In this document: positions 25,973 to 34,999 of the stretch, piece by piece
How the letters are laid out: each line of letters begins with the position of its first letter
How positions within the stretch are numbered: position 1 is the stretch's first letter
Source of the DNA: Candidatus Litorirhabdus singularis
GTDB taxonomy: Bacteria > Pseudomonadota > Gammaproteobacteria > Pseudomonadales > Halieaceae
Length of the DNA stretch: 64,000 nucleotides
Assembly: GCF_026262625.1 (NCBI RefSeq)
Contig: NZ_SHNN01000005.1
Location: 124,001 to 188,000, forward strand
Reading direction: 5' to 3'
Notes under the pieces: model-generated
Database searches by the model: none
Told to the model about the DNA's origin: nothing
Seen by the model: only the letters and a program-made list of their open reading frames with translations
Position numbers and translations under genes: made by a program

Positions 25973-27106
25973 ATGGGAAAATTACTTGGCAAGGTACTGT
26001 TATTTGTATGTTCAGGCTTAATTTTACAGGCCTGTGGCGCAAAGCAGGAAGAAGCGGGGCCTGCACCTGTTCGTCCAGTGAAAATATTCGAAGTTGAAGG
26101 CGGCAGCTCTGAAGCGTTGCGCAATTTCCCAGGTACGGTGGATGCCTCGCAACGGGCCGAGGTTGGGTTTCGTGTCGGCGGTGTGCTGCAGGAGCTGCAA
26201 GTCCGGGAGGGTGATCTGGTCGAATCAGGCCAGGTGTTAGCGCGGCTTGACCCCACCGACTTCAAAATCATATTGGAGGATCGGACAGCTACTTTTGAGA
26301 ATGCTGAGCGTAATTTTGAGCGCGCAAAAGAGCTGATTGTCGATGGCAATATCTCGAAGTTTGATTACGACAGAATGGAAGCCAATTACAAAACCTCGGC
26401 CGCCTCGCTGTCGCAGGCCGAACAGGACCTGGCTTATACCGAGCTGAAGGCACCTTTTGCCGGCCGCATAGCACGTCGCGACGTCGAGAATTTTGAAGAA
26501 GTGATTGCGAAGCAGACGGTAGTTTTGATTCAGAATGTCGGTCAACTGGATGTGCGCATCAACTTGCCCGAGTCGCTGGTGCGCAGCTTCAGCGGCGAGG
26601 AGCAGCGTCGTGCGACCGCAGACTCGATTGAGCGTCGCGGCATTAAGGCCTATGCAGATTTCGAGGGTCGTTCCGGGAACCGCTTTGAGCTGCATTTGAA
26701 AGAGGTTGCCACCAAAGCCGATTCGCAGACACAGACCTTCCAGGTGACGTTCACCATGCCTTCACCTGAGAAGTTTGCGGTGCTGCCGGGTATGACGGCC
26801 AATGTTCTCGTCGACTTTGCCAACATCATGGACTCCAGTGAGTCGAAGTGGGTTCCGCTAACCGCCGTCCAGGCCGACAGTGGGCTGCAAGCGCGGGTGT
26901 GGGTGCTGGATACTGTGAGCATGACTGTCAGCAGCCGTGCTGTGGTTATTGGGCGTATGGCGGGCAGTAATATCGAAGTGCGTAGTGGTCTCAGTGGGGG
27001 CGAGAAAATTGTCGCGGTCGGTGCAGCCTATCTGGCGGAGGGGATGCCGGTTACGCTCATGGAAACCTCTGAACAGGCAATACCCCGCGACGACGAGTCA
27101 GCCTGA
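25973..27106 (+). CDS. RND efflux periplasmic adaptor lipoprotein
   Basis: A membrane-fusion protein that links an RND pump to an outer-membrane channel. ATG 25973 follows AGGAAG by seven bases and gives a lipoprotein signal with lipobox LQAC (Cys21). Downstream are the barrel-sandwich half motifs (VDASQRAEVGFRVGGVLQELQVREGDLVESGQVLARLDP and LKAPFAGRIARRDVENFEEV), an intervening alpha-hairpin (residues 105-160), and beta-barrel and membrane-proximal domains. The RND permease follows 40 bases later. No TolC-like gene is in the cluster, so a channel elsewhere must be used. No local regulator is seen. Confidence 0.93.
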   Translation: MGKLLGKVLLFVCSGLILQACGAKQEEAGPAPVRPVKIFEVEGGSSEALRNFPGTVDASQRAEVGFRVGGVLQELQVREGDLVESGQVLARLDPTDFKIILEDRTATFENAERNFERAKELIVDGNISKFDYDRMEANYKTSAASLSQAEQDLAYTELKAPFAGRIARRDVENFEEVIAKQTVVLIQNVGQLDVRINLPESLVRSFSGEEQRRATADSIERRGIKAYADFEGRSGNRFELHLKEVATKADSQTQTFQVTFTMPSPEKFAVLPGMTANVLVDFANIMDSSESKWVPLTAVQADSGLQARVWVLDTVSMTVSSRAVVIGRMAGSNIEVRSGLSGGEKIVAVGAAYLAEGMPVTLMETSEQAIPRDDESA

Positions 27107-27146
27107 TCTGGCACTGGATAACAGTTTTCTACAAGGATAAGACCCT

Positions 27147-30100
27147 ATGAATCTCGGGGAATACTCGGTCAATAGTAAGGTAATCTCGTGGCTGCTCGTG
27201 GTCATCATGGTGGGCGGTGGCGTTTCCGCCTTCGAGAGCATGGGAAAGCTGGAGGATCCGGCGTTCACTATTAAGTCTGCCAAGATCATTACCCAGTATC
27301 CGGGAGCCTCTGCCACTGAAGTTCAGGAAGAACTCACCTACCATATCGAAGACGCCTTGCAGCGTATGGAACAGATCAAGTGGATCAAGATGTCGGTGTC
27401 GAGGCCTGGGCTCTCTGACATTCTGGTGGATTTCAAAGACCAATATAAAGCCGATGACCTGCCGAATATTTTCGATGAATTACGCCGCAAAATGGCTGAT
27501 GTCGCGCCCAATCTCCCACCTGGGGCCATGGCGCCAATGGTCATAGATGACTTTGGTGATGTCTATGGCGTTTATACCGTGCTCACGGGCGAAGGCTATA
27601 GCTGGCGCGACCTTTATGACACAGCGGATCGGATTAAGCGGCAGCTAATTCTGGTTCCGGGCGTGCGCAAAGTGGTTATCGATGGTGAACAGAAAGAGGT
27701 GGTCTACGTCGATATTTCGCGCAGTCGCATGGCTGAATTGGGTATCGATATACAGGCTATTAATCGCGTGCTGGCCTCGCAGAACGAGGTGGTGGTGGCC
27801 GGTAATGTCCGGGTCAATGATGATTATCTGCGGATTAGTCCGACCGGTGCTTTTAAATCGGTACAGGCGATAGGCGATGTGTTGATCAGCTCGCAGGATA
27901 AACGGCTGATTTACCTGCGTGATATTGCCACAATCACTCGCGCCTACGATGAGGTGCCGTCTAAGATTTTCTACGTTAACGGTAAGCCCGGGCTGAGTAT
28001 GGGCATCTCCATGCTGTCGGGTGAGAACGTAGTAGAGGTTGGGCGTCGGTTGGATCAAAAAGTGGCTGAGCTGCTGCCAGTGATCCCCGTTGGTATGAAG
28101 ATGGAAGTGGTCTATGACCAGCCCAAGGCAGTAGACAGTTCGGTCAGTGGCTTTATAACCAGCGTCGGTCAGGCAGTGGCTATTGTGATAGCCGTGCTGT
28201 TGCTATTTATGGGTCTGAGGGTCGGTATTATCATCGGTGCGGTGCTGCTGATCACGGTGGCCGGTACGCTGTTTGTTATGAATTTCTTTGGTATTGAGCT
28301 ACAGAGAATCTCGTTGGGAGCGCTGGTCATAGCGTTGGGTATGTTAGTCGATAATGCGATTGTGGTCGCTGAGGGCATGCTGGTGCGCATGAACAAGGGC
28401 ATGAGCGCCGCGCGTGCAGCCGGAGAAGCAGTCGGTAAAACCCAGTGGGCACTGTTGGGCGGCACGCTGATCGGGATACTGGCTTTCTCTGCCATCGGAC
28501 TGTCCCCGGATAACACCGGTGAATTTGCGAGCTCGTTGTTCTACGTGATAATGATTTCTCTGAGTCTCAGCTGGATCACAGCGGTCAGTACTACGCCACT
28601 ACTATGCGCATTGCTGCTGAAGCCGGGTGCCAGCGGCGATGAGGGCAGTGACCCCTATGGTGGCGGTCTGTTTCAGGCATATCGGGGCGTGGTGGCTAGC
28701 GCGGTTAATCATCGCTGGGTGACCATGGCCGGGGTAGTGGTGTTGTTTGTGATGGCTGTTATTGGTTTTGGCTCGGTCAAAAGCGGTTTCTTTCCCGATT
28801 CCAGTACGCCCATGTTTTTTGTCGATGTGTGGGAACCCGAAGGTACTGATATTCGGGTGACTCGCGATGACAGCCTGCGGGTTAGTGAATACATTCGGAC
28901 CTTACCCGGTGTAGTCCAGACAAGCGCGGTAATCGGCGGTCCGCACCAGCGCTTTACTCTGGTTTATGATGCCAAGGAGCCCTCCCGTGCCTACGGGCAG
29001 ATTATTGTTGAAACCGAGAGTCGCGACCAGATTCCAGCCATGTGGACGCAGGTCAATAATTTCATGCGCGAGGAAATGCCTTGGCTGGATCCCATTGTTA
29101 AACCACTGCGCATTGGGCCGGGCCGTGACGCTAAGATAGAGGCACGATTCTCGGGCCCCGATCCGCAGGTGTTGCGTCGCCTGGCCGACGAGGCCATGGC
29201 CATTATGCGCGCTGATTCAGAATCCAGGGACGTGCGTGAAGATTGGCGCAGTCCGGTGAAGGTGGTTACTCCGGTGTTCAACGAACAGGTGGGCCGCCAG
29301 CTCGGTGTCACCCGTGATGACCTCGGCTCGGCCCTGCAATACGCGGTGGAGGGTACCCCCGTGGGTACCTATCGCGATGGCATTCGTGTGTTGCCAATAC
29401 GGGTGCGGGCACCTGAGGATGAGCGCGGTGACATAAATAACCTGCGTGATATTCAGGTATGGAGCCCGGTATTGGGGCGCGCGGTACCTGCCTCGCAGGT
29501 TGTGTCCAGTTATGAAACCAGCTGGGAAAACGCGGTGATTCGAGGACGTGACCGCATGCAGACAATCATTGCCTCCTGCAACCCTTCTGGCGAACTGGCA
29601 ACACCACTGTTTACCCGGCTGCGCGCGCAAATTGATGAAATGCCGCTGCCGCCCGGTTATAAACTTGCCTGGGGTGGTGAGTACGAGGATTCCAACAACG
29701 CTCAGAAAGGCCTGGGTGGCGCGCTGCCGGTGGGGTTCATGTTGATGATTTTGACCAGCGTGTTCCTGTTCGGCAAATTGCGCCAGCCGGCGATTATCTG
29801 GCTGACCGTGCCGCTGGCGATTATCGGTATCACCGCCGGCCTGCTTACCACCGGTGGCGCCTTTGATTTTATGTCGCTGTTGGGGGCCCTGTCATTGGTC
29901 GGCCTGTTGATCAAGAACGCCATTGTGCTGATCGAGGAAATCGACCAACAGATAGAAGAGGGCAAAGATGCCTATGAAGCGGTGCTTGACTCGGCAGTAA
30001 GCAGAATGCGCCCCGTGATGCTGGCCGCTTCAACCACCATACTGGGTTTGATACCGCTGCTCTCGGACGTCTTTTTTGTCAACATGTCGGTGACGATAAT

Positions 30101-30194
30101 GGCGGGTCTCGGCTTCGCTTCCATTCTCACGCTGATCGTCGTGCCCACGCTGTACGCTATATTCTTCCGTATCCATCGTCAGCCCGGGCATTGA
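27147..30194 (+). CDS. RND efflux permease (AcrB/HAE1-like)
   Basis: The proton-driven inner-membrane pump of 1015 residues, the usual length. It has an N-terminal transmembrane helix, a large periplasmic porter loop, a block of helices around residues 335-535, a second periplasmic loop, and a final helix block with LSLVGLLIKNAIVLIEEIDQ and GLIPLL. The helix-4 motif reads ALGMLVDNAIVVAEG, with one Asp followed by Asn where AcrB has Asp-Asp; this is also seen in other RND subfamilies. It is in an operon with the adaptor upstream. The substrate cannot be read from the sequence. Confidence 0.94.
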   Translation: MNLGEYSVNSKVISWLLVVIMVGGGVSAFESMGKLEDPAFTIKSAKIITQYPGASATEVQEELTYHIEDALQRMEQIKWIKMSVSRPGLSDILVDFKDQYKADDLPNIFDELRRKMADVAPNLPPGAMAPMVIDDFGDVYGVYTVLTGEGYSWRDLYDTADRIKRQLILVPGVRKVVIDGEQKEVVYVDISRSRMAELGIDIQAINRVLASQNEVVVAGNVRVNDDYLRISPTGAFKSVQAIGDVLISSQDKRLIYLRDIATITRAYDEVPSKIFYVNGKPGLSMGISMLSGENVVEVGRRLDQKVAELLPVIPVGMKMEVVYDQPKAVDSSVSGFITSVGQAVAIVIAVLLLFMGLRVGIIIGAVLLITVAGTLFVMNFFGIELQRISLGALVIALGMLVDNAIVVAEGMLVRMNKGMSAARAAGEAVGKTQWALLGGTLIGILAFSAIGLSPDNTGEFASSLFYVIMISLSLSWITAVSTTPLLCALLLKPGASGDEGSDPYGGGLFQAYRGVVASAVNHRWVTMAGVVVLFVMAVIGFGSVKSGFFPDSSTPMFFVDVWEPEGTDIRVTRDDSLRVSEYIRTLPGVVQTSAVIGGPHQRFTLVYDAKEPSRAYGQIIVETESRDQIPAMWTQVNNFMREEMPWLDPIVKPLRIGPGRDAKIEARFSGPDPQVLRRLADEAMAIMRADSESRDVREDWRSPVKVVTPVFNEQVGRQLGVTRDDLGSALQYAVEGTPVGTYRDGIRVLPIRVRAPEDERGDINNLRDIQVWSPVLGRAVPASQVVSSYETSWENAVIRGRDRMQTIIASCNPSGELATPLFTRLRAQIDEMPLPPGYKLAWGGEYEDSNNAQKGLGGALPVGFMLMILTSVFLFGKLRQPAIIWLTVPLAIIGITAGLLTTGGAFDFMSLLGALSLVGLLIKNAIVLIEEIDQQIEEGKDAYEAVLDSAVSRMRPVMLAASTTILGLIPLLSDVFFVNMSVTIMAGLGFASILTLIVVPTLYAIFFRIHRQPGH

Positions 30195-30207
30195 CCCGGC
30201 AGTGCGG

Positions 30208-31833
30208 TTACTGCTGGCCGTCTGCCAGCTGAGCGTACTCTTGCAGTCTGGCGTCTGCGTCTTTTCCAAAGAGTAGGCCGCAGGCGTCATGCAGGCCTGG
30301 CGCGGCCAGAATTTCTGAGCGGCGCAGCACTTGCTCTATTTTGGAACGGCGGCGCAGAAAATCTTCGAGCTTTACGATCATTTCCTGACGCGCGGCCAGC
30401 TCTATTTCGCAGCGCGTGTACTCCGCGTTTTCGATCAACAATTGCGCGCATGAGGTATCTTCGCGAATACGCTCCAGTAGCTCAAATGCACTGTCGCCGT
30501 AGCGGCGCCAGAAACGTTCTGACAGAGGTTCTGAAGAGCTGGGGTCGGTAAGCTCGTCCAGACCGATTAAGTGTGCCTGATGCATAAATTCGCGGCGCCG
30601 CGCAGCGGGGGGCTCGCCGTACCAGTGATGGTCAAACCAGGGTAGATTAACGCCGAGGTCGCGAACCATATCTGCGATCTCGTCGCCGACATTCAGGCAA
30701 TCGGTAAGCTTGCCACCGAATACGGTGAGATGAGCTCGGGCCTGGTCAACCTCTATAACGTGCTTGCGTGATAACTGTACCCAGTCGGCCTCCTGGTTAT
30801 CACCGCTGACGGCCAGGGGTCTGACACCGCAGCGTTCGGCTATGATATCTTCCAATACCAGCGGCCGTTCCAGGTCCAGTACAGCATTGGCGTTGGCGAG
30901 GATAAACTCACGATCTTCCGGAGTCACCTCTACGTGAGGGCTATCGACCTGTGTATCGGTAGTGCCGATACAGGTTTTTGGTCCCATCGGAATCAGGAAA
31001 AACAGGCGTCCATCACTGGCAAAGAATGTCAGTACTCGGCGGTTGTCGGTAATCTGGTCCACGATCAGATGCACGCCCTTGGACAATAGATGGCGGTGCT
31101 CGGTAGTGTCGCCAGTGGTTTGGTTGTGGTCATCGGCCCAGGGGCCACAGGTATTGATTAACACTTTAGAACGAATCGTAAACTCACGGCCGCTGATATG
31201 GTCCAAAGCGCTGGTGTGCCAGACTCCGTTACTGAAGTGGGCGCCGGTAGACTCAACATAGTTCGCAGCGATGCTGCCGTAATCAAGGCTGCGGCGAATG
31301 AAATTGAAAATAAAGCGCGCGTCGTTGTCGTAAAGATAGCAGTCAGAATACTCAATGCCACCGGCAGCATTAGTGGTATTGATAATGGGCTCGCCAGATT
31401 CCAGGGCAGAGGCTGAACGGTAAACCGGCGGCTTGGTAAAACAGCGGCCGATAAACCAGTAGAGCAGCGAACCCATATAGACGATCGGCGGCCAGACCCG
31501 AAAACCTTTAGCTATAGTGGTAAAAAAGCGTATTTCCTTAACCGTAGAAGGATAGGCGCGCATCAGCTTGTTACGGGCTGCACAGAGCTTATTGACCAGC
31601 AGGAACTCGTAGGACTCCAGATACTTGATGCCGCCCCAGGCGAGGTTGGACGAGTTGGAGCTGGTGGCGGCGGCAAAGTCACCGCGGTCAATCAGTGCCA
31701 CGTTGGCGCCCCGTGCGGCCAGCGAAGCGGCGGCCACCGCGCCATTTATCCCGCCTCCGATGATGAGCACATCAAAAGTTTCGACGTCCAGTTTGGCTAT
31801 GTTGGTGTTGCGCAGGTTCATGTTGCTCACCAT
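30208..31833 (-). CDS. glpD: FAD-dependent glycerol-3-phosphate dehydrogenase (GlpD-like)
   Basis: A 541-residue flavoprotein oxidising sn-glycerol-3-phosphate to dihydroxyacetone phosphate at the inner membrane. It shows the FAD motif DVLIIGGGINGAVAAASLAARG, the ATSSNSSNLAWGGIKYLE signature (classical enzymes have S-K-L-x-H-G-G-x-R-Y-L-E), and C-terminal helices of the DAO_C domain. The deviations (NLAWGGIKY) suggest a divergent GlpD branch. The start may be the ATG at 31833 or 31821; neither has a strong ribosome-binding site. It is convergent with the RND permease and divergent from the next flavoprotein. glpF or glpK are not adjacent, so a role in reusing glycerolipid-derived G3P is possible. 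Confidence 0.85.
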   Translation of the reverse strand: MVSNMNLRNTNIAKLDVETFDVLIIGGGINGAVAAASLAARGANVALIDRGDFAAATSSNSSNLAWGGIKYLESYEFLLVNKLCAARNKLMRAYPSTVKEIRFFTTIAKGFRVWPPIVYMGSLLYWFIGRCFTKPPVYRSASALESGEPIINTTNAAGGIEYSDCYLYDNDARFIFNFIRRSLDYGSIAANYVESTGAHFSNGVWHTSALDHISGREFTIRSKVLINTCGPWADDHNQTTGDTTEHRHLLSKGVHLIVDQITDNRRVLTFFASDGRLFFLIPMGPKTCIGTTDTQVDSPHVEVTPEDREFILANANAVLDLERPLVLEDIIAERCGVRPLAVSGDNQEADWVQLSRKHVIEVDQARAHLTVFGGKLTDCLNVGDEIADMVRDLGVNLPWFDHHWYGEPPAARRREFMHQAHLIGLDELTDPSSSEPLSERFWRRYGDSAFELLERIREDTSCAQLLIENAEYTRCEIELAARQEMIVKLEDFLRRRSKIEQVLRRSEILAAPGLHDACGLLFGKDADARLQEYAQLADGQQ

Positions 31834-32119
31834 ACCTTTTTTTGGGTCTGGACGTTAATCTAAGTTGTCGCTTAATGGGGGTTATTGACCAGTCTCCAAG
31901 CAGGTTTTTACTGCCAGGACGCACTCGCTCTGGCAGTGACGGCTGCGCTGCGCGTGGAGACCCAGCCGTCGGCAGGCGGCTCATGGCGGCAGCTTTGTCA
32001 GCCTTGCGGCCAATAACCGGCCGAGCGTACAAATTGTTGTGCTGAAGCTGCGCTCAGCGGGTTGTTTAGCCTGCGCAAACTGGCTTTAATGTCCCGCCGT
32101 CACAAGGAGAAATGCAGCC

Positions 32120-33598
32120 ATGCCAGCAACAACGACACCCACGCAAGCACGCAAGGTCAGCGAAGTGGATCAATGGCACATGGAAACCGAGGTTGCCATC
32201 GTAGGTTTTGGCGGCGCCGGCGGGTGTGCGGCGATTCAAGTAGCGGATTCAGGTGGCAAGGCGATTATCTTTGAGGTGGCCAGCGCCAGTGGGGGTTCAA
32301 CCGCGATGTCCAGCGCGGAGATTTACATGGGCGGCAGTGGCGGTACGCGGGTACAGCGTGCTTGCGGTTTTGAAGATACGACGGAAGCCATGTTCACCTA
32401 CATGATGATGAGTGCTGGTCCCCAGGCCGATGAGGACAAGATTCGCGGCTATTGCGAGAACAGCACGGCACATTTTGAGTGGCTGTGTGAATTGGGAGTT
32501 CCGTTCAAGGACAGCTTCCATGAGAGCCGCGCCATTATGTGCCTGACCGATGATGGACTGCTCTACACCGGCAGCGAAAAAGCCTGGCCCTTCGCCGAAC
32601 ACGCCGCACCGGCGGCACGCGGACATAACCTGTATGTGGAAGGTGACAACGGCGGCCCGTTGTTTATGAAGATAGTGACAGAGAATGTAGAACAACGTCC
32701 CGCGATAACCGTTGAGTATGAAGTGCGGGCTTTGACCCTGATCTGCGATGACAACAACGAAGTGGTTGGCCTTGTGGTTCGCAAAGACCAGCAGGAGCTT
32801 AATGTGCGGGCCACCAAGGGCGTCATTCTGTGTGCTGGTGGCTTTGTCATGAACGATGAAATGTTGCGTAAGCATGCCCCCAAATTAACCCGTGGCAATC
32901 AGGCCATCGGCAACCCCGGCGATACCGGTGCTGGTATCCAGATGGGAATGAGCGCGGGTGGCGCTGCGATTAATATGCATGAAGGCTTTATTAGCTTGCC
33001 ATATTACCCGCCGGCTTCGATCACCGGGGGCATACTGGTCAACGATAAGGGCCAGCGTATTATCAATGAAGATGTTTATCACGCGCGGCTTGGCAATGCG
33101 ATTCTGAAGGACGAGGGCGAGCGTTTTTACTTCATTGTCACGGTCGAGCAGTATGGTGATTATGAGAAGATGAATTTTATGGCCGCCGAGGTCTGCGGGA
33201 CCGGTGAAACAGTCGCTGAATTGGAAGCAGAGCTGCAGTTACCCGGCGGCAGCCTACAGCATACCGTTAGCTTCTATAATGATAACGTTGCTCACGGTAG
33301 CGATCCTATGTTCCACAAGGCCAGCGAGTGGTTGCAGACACTGGAAGTACCGCTGGTAGCACTGGACGTGACACCTGGTCGCGGTTCGTTCTGGCCCTAT
33401 TTCACTCTGGGTGGACTCGATACTCTGCCCAGCGGTGAAGTGGTGCGCGAAGATCGCAGCGTGATTCCGGGCCTCTATGCCGCAGGACGTACCGCCTGCG
33501 GCGTGGTGCGACGTGCAGAGGGTTACTCCAGTGGTATGTCCGTTGGTGATGCAACGTACTCAGGGCGTCTGGCTGGCAAGGCCGCCGCCGCCCGTTAA
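32120..33598 (+). CDS. FAD-binding dehydrogenase (fumarate reductase / ketosteroid dehydrogenase family)
   Basis: A 492-residue flavoprotein with an N-terminal dinucleotide fold (VAIVGFGGAGGCAAIQVADSGGKAIIFE), an ASGGSTAMSSAEIYMGGSGGT segment, and a C-terminal FAD motif (IPGLYAAGRTACGVVRRAEGYSSGMSVGDATYSG). This organisation is that of FAD_binding_2 proteins such as 3-ketosteroid-delta-1-dehydrogenase and flavocytochrome c fumarate reductase. There is no haem motif and no signal peptide, so a cytosolic dehydrogenase, perhaps on a steroid-like or other cyclic ketone, is the better guess. AAGGAG lies ten bases before the ATG. The gene stands alone, just upstream of the duplicated envelope modules. 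Confidence 0.82.
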   Translation: MPATTTPTQARKVSEVDQWHMETEVAIVGFGGAGGCAAIQVADSGGKAIIFEVASASGGSTAMSSAEIYMGGSGGTRVQRACGFEDTTEAMFTYMMMSAGPQADEDKIRGYCENSTAHFEWLCELGVPFKDSFHESRAIMCLTDDGLLYTGSEKAWPFAEHAAPAARGHNLYVEGDNGGPLFMKIVTENVEQRPAITVEYEVRALTLICDDNNEVVGLVVRKDQQELNVRATKGVILCAGGFVMNDEMLRKHAPKLTRGNQAIGNPGDTGAGIQMGMSAGGAAINMHEGFISLPYYPPASITGGILVNDKGQRIINEDVYHARLGNAILKDEGERFYFIVTVEQYGDYEKMNFMAAEVCGTGETVAELEAELQLPGGSLQHTVSFYNDNVAHGSDPMFHKASEWLQTLEVPLVALDVTPGRGSFWPYFTLGGLDTLPSGEVVREDRSVIPGLYAAGRTACGVVRRAEGYSSGMSVGDATYSGRLAGKAAAAR

Positions 33599-33820
33599 GC
33601 CTGCAGCACCCGGTCGCAGCTTGGCGATCTTGATAACTGCCCCGTTGTTGTTAAGACAGGGGTAGCTTACCCCGCAATCGCTAATAATTCGGCAACCGTA
33701 CTTACAGTTGTGCCTCGCTAGCACAGCGATGCGGTTGCACTTGATGCGTGTCAATAACATCAGCGCCTAAAACCGGTACAAATGCACCTAGAATAATCAT
33801 ACTGGCGAAACGAGGCCTTC

Positions 33821-34999
33821 ATGTACCTGAGCAAACCGGCGTCCGCAGTGCTGCGACGTTTGAGCCTAGCTGCGCTAATGGCGGCGGTGTTGTCGCCCTG
33901 GCAGAGTGCACCGGTATTGGCCCGGGAGTTGCCGTTGCGCGCGACCGAAGCGCTGGCGTTGGATGTGGCAACTATCGCTAAGCGGTTGCTGGTGTGCGGT
34001 GATTACGGTCAGATACTCTATCTGGACGATCCTTCGCATAGTCTGCGCGTTAGCGCGGATTGGAAACTGGCCAATGTACCCACTCGCACATTACTTACCG
34101 CCATCTACTTTGTAGATGACCAGCGCGGCTGGGCAGTGGGTCATGACGGTAATGTGCTGGCGAGCGTAGATGGTGGCCGCAACTGGGTTTTGCAACGAGA
34201 CGGCCTGCAACAGCAGAAGCAGTTGAATACGGTGGCACTGGATGAGGCGCGGCGGCGTTACGCGACGGCCAGCGCAGCGCTACTGGCAGAGGACGAGCCC
34301 GCGCAACGACAGCAATTAGCGCAGCAGCTGGAGGAGATCGATCTCGATCTTGAAGACGCCGAGTTCCTGATAGCAGAGCCAGTGCACGCGCCGCCATTGC
34401 TTGACGTATTCTTTGCTGATCCGCTGCGTGGCGTTGCGGTTGGCGCATTCAATACGCTGCTAATCACCGTCGATGGTGGCGTCAATTGGCGGGAGCATGG
34501 CGCCGCGCTGGACAATCCCGATGGTTATCATATTAATGCGATAACCGGCGATGAGAGTGGCCGTATGTGGTTGGCAGCAGAGGGCGGTCTACTCTACCGT
34601 AGCAGTGATTTCGGTCGCAGCTGGGAGTCTCTGGAGAGCCCTTACCCGGGGTCCTGGTTTGGCATTATGCGGCAGCCCGAAACCGATTCACTGTTGGTCT
34701 TTGGCTTGCGCGGGAATGTCTATCGCAGCGATGACCTTGGTAGCACCTGGTCACCGGTGGAAGGGGCCCGCGGGCGGACTATTGCTGGCGGCATCTATGC
34801 CGGGTCCAATCATGCGCTGTTGGTGGGGGCCGTTGGAACGCTGTTGCTGAGCAACGATGGTGGCAAGAGTTTTACCGGCACAGCAGTACCGCAGCGAGTG
34901 GGTTTCAGCGGCGTCGCCGTCGTCGGGAGTCGTGTGGTGCTGGTAGGGCAGGGGGGTATCCATAGCATGGACTCACCGCTGGGTACGCAACATGAATGA
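33821..34999 (+). CDS. YCF48/BNR-repeat beta-propeller protein, module A
   Basis: A secreted 392-residue protein with a signal peptide cut near VLA-RE (about residue 35). The mature part is a series of BNR/YCF48 blades: GWAVGHDGNVLASVDGGRNW, GVAVGAFNTLLITVDGGVNW, WLAAEGGLLYRSSDFGRSW, VFGLRGNVYRSDDLGSTW, LLVGAVGTLLLSNDGGKSF. Between blades 1 and 2 is an insertion rich in Ala, Gln, Glu and Leu (about residues 130-180) that looks helical or coiled-coil. In plants and cyanobacteria YCF48 helps photosystem II assembly; bacterial relatives next to RND genes have no known role. The gene overlaps the RND start by 8 bases. A paralogue with the same helical insertion is at 45659. Confidence 0.8.
   Translation: MYLSKPASAVLRRLSLAALMAAVLSPWQSAPVLARELPLRATEALALDVATIAKRLLVCGDYGQILYLDDPSHSLRVSADWKLANVPTRTLLTAIYFVDDQRGWAVGHDGNVLASVDGGRNWVLQRDGLQQQKQLNTVALDEARRRYATASAALLAEDEPAQRQQLAQQLEEIDLDLEDAEFLIAEPVHAPPLLDVFFADPLRGVAVGAFNTLLITVDGGVNWREHGAALDNPDGYHINAITGDESGRMWLAAEGGLLYRSSDFGRSWESLESPYPGSWFGIMRQPETDSLLVFGLRGNVYRSDDLGSTWSPVEGARGRTIAGGIYAGSNHALLVGAVGTLLLSNDGGKSFTGTAVPQRVGFSGVAVVGSRVVLVGQGGIHSMDSPLGTQHE

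Noticed and set aside
31911-31936. CTGCCAG...CTGGCAG hairpin between glpD and the flavoprotein gene as terminator
   Set aside because: Both genes point away from it and there is no T tract; a 12-base loop makes it a weak hairpin.
33787-33795. Shared CCTAGAATA before both envelope modules as a common promoter
   Set aside because: The match is short and neither site has a -35 hexamer at proper spacing (nearest TTGTGG before module B is 15 bases away), so it is not listed as a promoter feature.
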